Assembly: GCF_022965805.1 (NCBI RefSeq)
Contig: NW_027331413.1
Span: 1 to 64,000 of the forward strand
Length of the DNA: 64,000 bases
From: Primulina eburnea
Lineage: Eukaryota; Streptophyta; Magnoliopsida; Lamiales; Gesneriaceae
Direction: 5' to 3'
Shown here: positions 55,068-64,000 of the stretch, piece after piece
Position numbering within the stretch: the stretch's first letter is position 1
Layout: the number at the start of each line of letters is the position of its first letter
Program-made: the position numbers and the translations under genes
Notes under the pieces: model-generated
The model's database searches: none
Told to the model about the DNA's origin: nothing
What the model saw: the letters and a program-made list of their open reading frames with translations, nothing else

Positions 55068-57496
55068 AAAAGAAATTTCGTCCTCAAAATTCGCTTATCC
55101 TTGATTAAAAAAAAGTTTAGACTCTTGATTTTAGAATCCTAATAATCCACGCTTCCGATACGCTACTCTAATAAGATAAATATTAAGCTGTCCTTACGTC
55201 TCCTCATGCCTAAATAAATTTGTCTATCGAAATCCTTGTTTGTGAATCGTAACTTAAAACAACTTATGATGACTTAGTTCTATTCAACTATAGCCCCGAA
55301 TTATGACTTATCCCGCAGTTTCTCATACTAGAGATGGATGTCTAAACTTATCGCACCTTACTTTTCTTATAGTATACTCGTAACCTTCATCGACCTTTTA
55401 TATCAGCATTTATGCAGTTCGACTTAAGAAACCTTTGTACAAGAATTTACTGATCGACTTCTATTCTCAGTAGAACGCTTAAAAGTTAAACCTTATTTCA
55501 CCCTCATAGTAGTATAAGCCTAGAATCTTTGAACCGAATCTTTACCTTACGGCACCAAACTTACGTAACTTATTATTTACAAGTGCATCCCGGATGTTAA
55601 ATTGTTGTAAATCTTAAACCTCGAATAACGTCAATTCATAAAACTCAATTATACAACATCGACCTTCTACTTGAATAACAACACTTCTAGCATCAAATAC
55701 ATGCTCAAACTATTCTCTTCCCAATTACAATATAGTTGAGGCCTAGAACTCTGGACTTCCTCATTAGGACAAGTGTCTCATTCTTATGTGTCCTTAATGC
55801 TTACTTTATTCTAGCAAATAAACTTAATAAGTTAGCCCATGGTAGCATTAGACTAACTTTAATAAATCAATTTCACTTATAACCCATAGAACTCTAGAAT
55901 CCCCATATCAAGCTTTTAGATTCCTTACTTGATAAAAAAAAATCTTCATATTCATCAATTGATAAATTATATTGAACACAACTAATTCCCTTTTGTTTTT
56001 ATTTCTCAAAATTTCCGTATGAACAAATATCCCATAAATTTGAAGTTCAAACTTACCTAATCCAAATATCTTGGAATAAAATAATTTCAATACACATATC
56101 CGTTTAGTCTCAAGTTTCTTAATGACTTCCAAAATTTCTCAAGACAAGGTGTCTACCTCAACTCTTACGTGCGTCTACCAATTAAACTAACCATCATCGT
56201 TCCCAACTTTCCTAAAAATTTTAAATTCTCACAAGGTATAATCTTAACTGTTAAGATCATGACTAAAACTTGTGATACATCGAACTTATGTTACCAAAAA
56301 TTTACTAACTCAATGTTTATCCTTATAACTTAACTAACCGGTCAAATTTAACTTAAATCGTCATCACATTAAATTCTTAATTTGCCACAACATTATTTCA
56401 CTAACGCTTAAATTTTCACGCCTAAGATTGATTCATCCTACAATGTCCTTGGTTACCATTCATTAAAACATTATAACCCAAATATCTAAATATTCTATAT
56501 TTCTTTCGAGCCTAAATAACCGAAAATTCCTACCATTTAAACCGTTCAATTCTCACTTACTACTAAATAAGTTCTCAAATTTCTTAAAATTGTAAAATTA
56601 ATTCTTACTTTCCTCGAATATTGTCCAATTTTTTTCCTAAATCTCGAAAATTCACAATTACCCATGAGTACTCAGTATTTCCAATTTCATTTTATAGATT
56701 TCCCGTATCATAAGGTTCAATAGTCTTAAGTTTATTAATCCCAAAATTAATTCCCATTACACGTCTTATATTTTTATAAATACTTAAAATCCCAAGTGTT
56801 CCTCAAAAGTTCGCAATTACATCCTTAAAATTTTGAAGCTTGCAATCTGACCCTTACAGTTTTTCAAATTTACATTTTGACCCTAAAACTCTTCGAAAGT
56901 TGCATCATTGTCCCCATAAACATTTTCATCTTTACCTCATTAAACTTTTAAATTCTCGAACTCAAAATTAAATCCTAAAGTATGGTAAATTCAAAAATAG
57001 TCCCTTAAAATTTTTGTTTTGCACTTAGTTCCTCAAATTATTAGTTATTATTATTTGGTCCCTAAAATTCTCAATTCATGCAATTCCATCTTTAAATCTA
57101 ACTAGGTAGAGAATGTATCCTAAATAAATTCTACGTTTTTATACTTCCAAATATCTTTGTAGTCTTCGAATCATTAATCCTTGCATGAAATCCCCAAAAA
57201 TTTAATTCAACTAGCAACCACGAACCATCATTAATTTCTCACAAATTCTACAAGTCCCGAAAACATTTATAATTTTTAAGTTTAACTTATGACCCATAAG
57301 TAGAACATCAGTACTACTAACTCAAAAATTAATATGTCAAATATTTTACGACCTCTTCTAATGTCCAATAGCAAAATTCTTATTTATGTCCGGTAGGGTT
57401 GGATGTGCATTTCCCTTCTGCCTCTGATGCTCACCGTCCACATGACTGCGCTCATCATCTCTCGTGCGATCAAGGATGCGTCTAGGAGGCATACTG
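55068..57496 (-). other. Non-coding interior of LARD2, left part
   Basis: AT-rich sequence with stops in all frames on both strands and no gag or pol similarity. Repeated words such as AAATTC and CTTAAA give it the same texture as the LARD1 interior, and segments such as TGATTAAGATAAACTCG-like runs match LARD1 in reverse complement. Confidence 0.65.
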
Positions 57497-59631
57497 TGTT
57501 AGAGTAGGTGCCCGTCGAGCCAAGTGTTGGCCGAGTGTTCACAATGAAACTCTATGTATAAGCAATCTTTATTTTAATAATATTTGAAATTATTATTTTG
57601 GCAAATCTTTATTTGTATACCCATGCTAGTTGCATAGATAAAGCCCTTGAATATACAAATAGTAGAAAGAATATGAGATGCTCATATGATGAGTATCATG
57701 AAACTCATATTTGTAATACTGTATATTCTAAACGGTTCCTAGTCGATTCAGCCGCCACTAAGAAGGATATAGGCCGCTCGAGTTAGAGACTAGTATCTGC
57801 GATGTGAGTACCATGTTTCATTGGTAGGGGACATTGTGATGTCCGAACATGCAGATAAGTGCTCCTTGTAGAGTGCACTGCACAACCCTCCATAAAAGGA
57901 CTTTCCAAGTGGTTCTCACTTATCGAGTGGAAAAGTCCTGGTTTATGGTTGTACAGAATTAGTCCTTATGACCCGGGACAACATTGAGACTCTATGTGCT
58001 AGAATTACACTTTGACTTGTTTACCGACTCTCATGGGGTCATCAGGTGGCAAGGTTGGGTGTTCTGTCGAAACACATAGGAGTCGATGCATTGTAGCCGG
58101 GGATTCACCGCTTACCTACGGGTATGGATATCCTATGTGTTTTTCATGTATGTGTGGGTTGAAATCTCTGATTAGAGTATGGTGGTAATTATGAAAGGGG
58201 TTTCATAGATTACACCATCGATGCAACCACAACATGACACATAGTATCGATTCATTGACAACTCTCGATAAACCAATAGTTGTCGAATCGGTCGGGATAT
58301 ATGAGTTGAAGGGACCGTACTGTACGCTAACCATAATTGAATGGTTCTTGCAGGCACTATCATGTGATACCTAGGGAATCACGTAAGCGATGCTGCTAGG
58401 CGTTTAACGTGATTGGTTGGGTACTATCAGACTTGAGTTCTGACGTTCTTACTATCAAGGAGTTGATAAGTAAGAATGGAGCACTTGGGGTATGCTCGAA
58501 TAAGGACATGTTTAGTCCGAATCACATAGAGATGTGAACCCACGGCTAGTTGTATCAATGAACCATTGAGGGCCACACAAGTACTAGCTTTGTAAATCCC
58601 GATGAGAAGTAAAAATAGTTCAATGTGTTGAACGGCTTATAAAGGAGTTTATAAGCGTAAGGAAAATTAGAAGTATGACTTCTATAAAGGAGAAAATGGT
58701 TCAATGTGTTGAACGGCTTATAAATGTGTTTATAAGCGTAAAGAAAAATAGAAGTACGACTTCTATGAGAGAAATATAAATTTCAATTTATGGAAGTGTT
58801 CCTAGATTAAAATTTGGCCAAGTGAATAATGTATTTGAAAATTGTGATTTTCATAAACATTATTATGGACTAAATTAAATTAATTCAAGTGTTGAATTAA
58901 TTAAACACTAGTGGGCCTAGTAGAGTCCAAATAATTAAATTAATTCAAGTGTTGGATTAATTAAATTACAATGGGCCTTGTAGAGCCCAATTGGAATTAA
59001 TTATTTAACCAGTGGGCTTGAGTAAAATCAAGTAAAATATAATTGGGCTCAAATATGTTTGAGACAATTAGAAAAGAGTCCATGGGCCTTGTAAAAGTTA
59101 CAAGCCCACTAGGGTTTGCATGCTTGGGAGGTGAAGGGGTTTGCATTACTTTTGAATAAAATATTGCATGGCATGCAACTTTTGTATCTAACTTTTTGCA
59201 ACCCCAAGACTCAACTTTCCCTCCTCATTCTCACACCTTGGCCGAAATTTGAGTGTCATTTTTCTCTCAATTTTCTTCTCTCTTTTGTTCTTCAAGTGTT
59301 GGAGAATAAAAGTCTTCTTTTTGAAAAATCCTCTTAATTTTCTAGTGCAAATTAAGAGGGGATTTACCTAGTTGGTGGTGGGCCTTATTTTGAAAGAAAG
59401 GAGGAGGAGCTTGTAGACTTGTCATCCATTTCAAGAGCTTAGTTGCTAGTCAACTAAGTTGGTGCCATCATCAACCTTGTAAGGTTGATAGGTAATAAAT
59501 CACTTGAACACCCTATGAATGAGTTTTTGGTGTTTATTGTATTTTTGCTACACAAATGTATAGGGGCCGAAAATTTTAAAAATTTTATGCTTCCGTTGCT
59601 TATTTTCGTGCTCCCTAAATCGTTCCTTTTA
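57497..59631 (+). mobile_element. Solo F-type Copia LTR in LARD2, TSD TACTG
   Basis: It starts TGTTAGAGTAGGTGCCCG and is homologous along its length to the F LTRs. The flanks TACTG at 57492-57496 and TACTG at 59632-59636 are an exact duplication. The end reads TTTTA where F reads TTTCA, so the terminal C has mutated. It is 2135 bp, matching the F LTRs (2125 and 2143 bp). It has no primer site or interior, so it is a solo LTR. Confidence 0.9.
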
Positions 59632-59636
59632 TACTG

Positions 59637-59919
59637 TTCCATACATAACCCAAACGTAACCAACATGCATAATCCCATAATTTACTTTAAATAAACACTG
59701 AAATAATTAAAGAATCTGAATGTAAAACATTTCATGGAAGCATGATGTCAAAATAATTCATGCTTTAAATTAAATGCTGAAATGTAAAACTTACAGACCG
59801 AAGGCGTGACTTCATGAGCTTCTCGTGGTCAGTAGTAGTACAACCCTTTACAGAACCATTACTCTGATACCAGCTATAACGGCCCGAAAACTTTACAGAA
59901 CCATTACTCTGATACCAGC
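59637..59919 (-). other. LARD2 interior, right part with duplicated primer binding site
   Basis: This holds the 5' leader on the minus strand. TGGTATCAGAGTAATGG appears twice, 45 bp apart (near 59860-59877 and 59905-59919). The repeated unit (59847-59891 and 59892-59936) also includes the terminal bases of the LTR. Confidence 0.8.
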
Positions 59920-62900
59920 TATAACGGCCCGAAAAATCCGTGTTTGAAAATTTGCGGAAAAACTAAAATTTTTCTTTTTATATGATTAAAATGCCTCGTT
60001 CATAAAATAAACTGATAAATAAGATTTTATGTTCGAAAAATGACAGCGGAAATAAATGTTTGTAAAAATAATAATTTAAAATAATCCAGCAACGTGAAAC
60101 ATGTTTGATCGTAAAAGAGTAAGTGCTGAAAAAAAATGAGGTCCTCGGGTTCCACTACTGCCGACCCCAAGCTGGCTCACTGATCCCCGCCCTCGGCCCC
60201 GACATCATCAGTACCTACAACAATCAAGTCTAGTGAGTCTAAAGACTCAACATGCATATATCGTAAATAACGAGTAAATAATATAGTAAATTTTGCATGG
60301 GATAAAAATATAATATCATGAGGCATAATGTGAAAATAACTTGTCATGAGCAATTATAATATGTGCATAACTGAACTGAAAATCATAGTAAAAATGTTGG
60401 CTCCTTGGAGCCCTAAACTGAAAAAGCATGTAATAATTTTCTGTTGAGATTTTGGTCTACGCAAGTGGCCACTAAACTGAACTGAACTGACCGGTAACTG
60501 GCGACCGGACCGGTAACTGGCGACCTTATTTAATAATGAAAGTCTGTTCAGACTACTGTCACAGTATACTGGGTGAAACAACTGAACTGACCGATAACTG
60601 GCGACCGGACCGGCAACTGGCGATCGGATTTAATAATGCTCCCATAACCGGTAACTGACGACTAGACCGGTAACTGGCGACCGGATTTAATCATGATAGT
60701 AAAGTGACCACAAGCATTATCGCATAAATCTCAAAATGAATATTTTGCACGTAATATAATTAACCAACATAATTAAATATGAACAATTTCGATCTTCTTG
60801 CATTAAAATCATGTACTTGTGATATTTAAAAATATCTATATGGCTTGATTGAAGAGTGAAAGAAGATATAAACATGCCTTGGTTTGTTTTGACAGAAAAC
60901 AAACGAAATAACGATGCGGCGCGGCGGAGACGGAGTGCTCTTCACTTTCTCGCTTTTTCTCTCTTAATTCCTTTAAACCAAGCATGCACCATAATTATTA
61001 TCATAGCGTAAAAATCATAAACATGATGCACGAACATTTAAGATATCACGAATTTGTGCTCAGGGCGCTGCCAGGACCAAAATCTCACCCCTGGTGCAAA
61101 ATGAGCATTTTGCCCCTAGAAATCCAAAAATTACCGTTTTACCCCTGGACCTCTAAAATTGACCCGAAGCTTACCAAACTCCTTAAAATGTTCCAAAACA
61201 TATTTAAAACCATTCTTAGACGTAAACCCGAGCTCATTTCATAACTTAACCTATTCGTTTGAAAACTTGGACCGAGGTCCCGGTTTTAACCCGAATGAAC
61301 CGAAACTCAATCAAATTATTCCCAACTTTTTACCATATTTAGAAATACTTAAAAGTCCTAAAAAAATGACATTTGACCCCCCAAATGCACTACTGAAAAT
61401 TTCAGAACTTGGCAAAAATTTCGGTCCTCTCACAAGTCACCACCTCATGCACCCTTTTTCCCAATTTCACTCCATCAGCTAATCACCGATGCACCAGCTC
61501 TTAACCCACCTAACATGGACCTAGATTAGACCCTAACAAACCTATCTTAACCATACAATCGACCCCATGCAAGCTACATCACAGCTAGAAACCGAGAATC
61601 ACCAACAAGCTTACTACCGAGACCAACTCGACGATACATGGCCCGATCGATTGTCCCTTCGCTCCAGCGTGATTCGAGCCATTCCAGATCTCAATAAAGA
61701 CCCAACAGGGTCTGGTCCAGGGATGGGGAAGGCCCTTGCACAGGTGGGGTGGCAGGACACTTGGATCGAACCCTCTCACCATCTCACATTCGATCGGCCA
61801 TCAACCTTTCATCCAAACCCGACCAAGTTCCACCCTCCAGCGCCTAAACCTCAACAACCACTATCTGCACAGCCCTTTAACATCATAATACAGCAGCCCT
61901 TGCACAAAAATCAGAATGGAACGTGAGCAGCAACATAAGAATGCAAGAGCACATGAAAATTCGATAATCCTTCCTACACATGCTTAGAACGAGAGTTTTA
62001 TGAACAGACAAGCATACAACAGCGTATAAAAAACGTGTATGATGCATGAAGAAGGATACAAATGCGTGCCTTGATGATGAACGATGAACGAAATAAGAAA
62101 AGGGGAACACAGGATGAATTTCTTTGCAAGATTAAGCCAAACCGAGGCCACCAGCTGGAAAGAGTGCTGAAAACGAGAGTGTCTGCTGTTGAGGGGAGGT
62201 GTCGGCTGTGTGTGGTATTTAGGTTTAGGTTAAATATGTGTTTAGGAGTTTGATTAAATACTAAATAAATGGTTAATGGGCTTTAAATTATGTAATTAAA
62301 ATATTAAAAAGATATGTAAGCCCAATAAGCTTAAAAATAGGATCATTAGATCCAAACACGCTCCCGAAAAATATTTCGTGCTTGAAAGATTTTGAAAATA
62401 TTAGTCGAACCCTTAAAAAGTCCTCCAATTCGATAAAATTTGTGTACCGTTAAAAATAAAGTTCTGCGAGTAAAAATACCCAAATAAAATCCCATTTTTT
62501 AGAAATACCCTTAAAAATACCTTAACTTAATTTATAAAAATAAATCGTATCATAAAATAATTTTCCTGAAAATTCTCCGGTCTCCGATCCTCGTTTGAAC
62601 GTGAAATGCATCTAGAAATTCTAATGCATGAATTTAATGAATTAAATCCTATCATGCAGGAATTATGCCTAAAATGCATAAAAATAATTATACATAAATT
62701 AATGAAATAAACATGCATTTAATGCTTTAAAAACAATTAAATAAAATACCAAAGAAGTTTAATAACTTACATGCATGCCACCTTTTTAAAATACATTTAC
62801 TAACATGCTAAATTACCACTTCTTAAATAAGTCTTTATTAACTTATATCAATACTCCATCTCCAGTCCGGCCTCACTTATTTAACTGAAAAGATAACAAT

Positions 62901-63027
62901 TAAACTACTGCGTAAAATAATTAAATTAAAAACAAAGAATTTAAATACTCATACGATAAAAATAATTTTAATTTTAAATACTAGAATCATGCATGACTTA
63001 TACGTAGTCTGATTTACGGAATCTACA
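59920..63027 (-). repeat. 5' LTR of LARD2
   Basis: Same ends as the left copy, 3.1 kb. It differs by a few percent overall by eye, except for a stretch of about 535 bp (61452-61987) where I saw no differences. Confidence 0.9.
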
Positions 63028-63032
63028 ATCAT

Positions 63033-63175
63033 GCTCTGAAGAAGGACATCAGGCTGATATATATCTCAACTGAACAAAAAACAGCAGATATCTTCACTAA
63101 GCCACTACCTTGACTAAGTTTTCTTACTTCAGAAAAATTTTAGGGCTTATTGATTTATCTTGTTGATTAATTTAG
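63033..63175 (+). pseudogene. pol: End of RNase H and pol of element J
   Basis: This continues the J RNase H after LARD2: ALKKDIRLIYISTEQKTADI, FTKPLP then a TGA, and KFSYFRKILGLIDLSC-like sequence before the stop near 63170. It matches the end of H pol (EQQSADIFTKPLAETKFSHF and NILGLIDLS). Confidence 0.85.
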
Positions 63176-64000
63176 GTGGAACATAAAATTTCTGATGTCA
63201 ACTGAGAAGACAAATATCAGTTATTTATGAACTGAACTGAATCAGTTACAAACTGATCAGTCAACAATTAACACTTTGGATTTTTTTTTCTTTTTTAAAT
63301 ATGAATCAGTTGTAATTTGAGTGTGTAGAAGGGGGTGGGGTTGAACTGACACTTTGGATTTTTTTTTTCTTTTTTAAATATGAATCAGTTGTTCGAGGAA
63401 CTCATCCTAAACTCTTGTTTTTCAATATAAATCAATCAACTGATAATATTGTAAAAATAGACTGAAATATAGATTGAATACTAAGGAATGATATAATGTA
63501 AAATTGAAAGAATAACTGAAATGAACACACAAATTTTAACGATTGTTCGAAAAATTCAAATACTCCTACGTCACCCCTTTTATCACGAGGATATGTTTTT
63601 ACTAAAAGACTTTGATATATTACAACAGATTGTAATAATCCACATTAGTTGGTCTTATACACTGTCAAACTGAAACTCTTAGTCTATAGATACTTTTACT
63701 GTGATTAACTGAATCGCTCTAACTGATATCCTGAATGCTACGAATAAATACAATTAATTTAGAGCTGCGTGTGCAATATGAAAACTGATAAAATACTCGA
63801 GAAATGTATCGAAACTGATTGAGGATTGTAGATTATTCGTTTCATGTGTTTCACAAACCTTCTTCACCTGATTCGATCAACTATATATAGTCTTCGATCT
63901 CAACGGTAGTATTGAATGTATTTAATGAAAATATTCGTTGAATCATCGTCTAGTTACTTAATCTGACAGTAATACGAGGTATTCAGACTATTCTGTTATG
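63176..64000 (+). repeat. 3' end of element J with possible 3' LTR start
   Basis: The purine tract GTGTAGAAGGGGGTGGGG at 63321-63340 is a likely polypurine tract, so the 3' LTR probably starts near 63341 (TTGAACTGACACTTTGG). A 43-bp segment starting ACACTTTGGATTTTTTTTTC at 63271 is repeated at 63349, one copy on each side of the tract. The region is dense in AACTGA/TCAGTT words. No gene is seen to the window edge. Confidence 0.5.

Larger units (their letters stand above)
51951..63027 (-). mobile_element. LARD2: second non-coding LTR retrotransposon, TSD ATCAT
   Basis: Two 3.1-kb LTRs (51951-55054 and 59920-63027) flank a non-coding interior. ATCAT at 51946-51950 and at 63028-63032 is an exact target duplication, and the host pol of element J reads through once the insert is removed. 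The orientation is minus, from the primer binding site beside the right LTR and the polypurine tract beside the left one. Both ends of the interior and the LTR termini resemble LARD1, so they are diverged members of one non-autonomous family. The element also contains a solo Copia LTR. Confidence 0.92.

Overview
The window looks like heterochromatic nuclear DNA from a flowering plant, built almost entirely from nested and broken LTR retrotransposons. No intact host gene, tRNA, rRNA or CRISPR array was found. The evidence is Ty3/Gypsy chromovirus and Ty1/Copia gag-pol remnants, initiator-Met-tRNA primer binding sites (TGGTATCAGAGC), polypurine tracts, 1.5-3.1 kb LTRs and exact 5-bp target-site duplications (TSDs). 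A retrotransposon-associated ORF (28350-29082 joined to 37193-37331) resembles, from memory only, a family abundant in predicted proteomes of Gesneriaceae (Lamiales), so that clade is my guess. A run of 25 Ns (46764-46788) is an assembly gap.

Layout. 1-477: unexplained open frame on the minus strand. 478-2881: element A (Gypsy, +), 5' LTR plus broken gag. 2882-4736: LTR B (+). 4737-10550: element C (Gypsy, -), 3' LTR fragment, decayed interior, gag, PBS and truncated 5' LTR. 10551-11924: a Gypsy integrase core amplified in tandem with a 364-bp period (D). 11925-16913: element E (Tekay-type chromovirus, -), 3' LTR and nearly complete pol with one frameshift and one nonsense codon. 16914-28349: element F (Copia, -) with both LTRs, split by solo LTR G (19642-21730, TSD CGATT). 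28350-43334: element H (Copia, -) with gag, pol, an antisense ORF and an extra ORF. H is split by a complete non-coding LTR element, LARD1 (29083-37192, TSD ATGTA). 43335-46763: Copia remnant I (-). 46789-51950 and 63028-64000: Copia element J (+), same family as H, split by a second non-coding element, LARD2 (51951-63027, TSD ATCAT). LARD2 itself contains a solo F-type LTR (57497-59631, TSD TACTG). TSDs give the nesting order: J then LARD2 then the F-type solo LTR; H then LARD1; F then G.

The most interesting pattern lies inside the LTRs. Four Tekay-type LTRs (B, C, E, G) carry an array of short GC-rich inverted repeats ending about 45-55 bp upstream of the TATA box. In B, C and E the unit is ACCGCacccGCGGT. 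In G, whose LTR body is homologous, the unit is a different palindrome (CGCTCGAGCG). Unrelated elements here (A, LARD1, LARD2, the F leader) carry their own GC-rich inverted-repeat arrays. The Tekay-type LTRs also share a block of about 165 bp predicted to fold into three stems with covarying pairs. These features suggest a fast-turning-over, promoter-proximal hairpin module in LTR retrotransposons. All boundaries and comparisons were made by eye.
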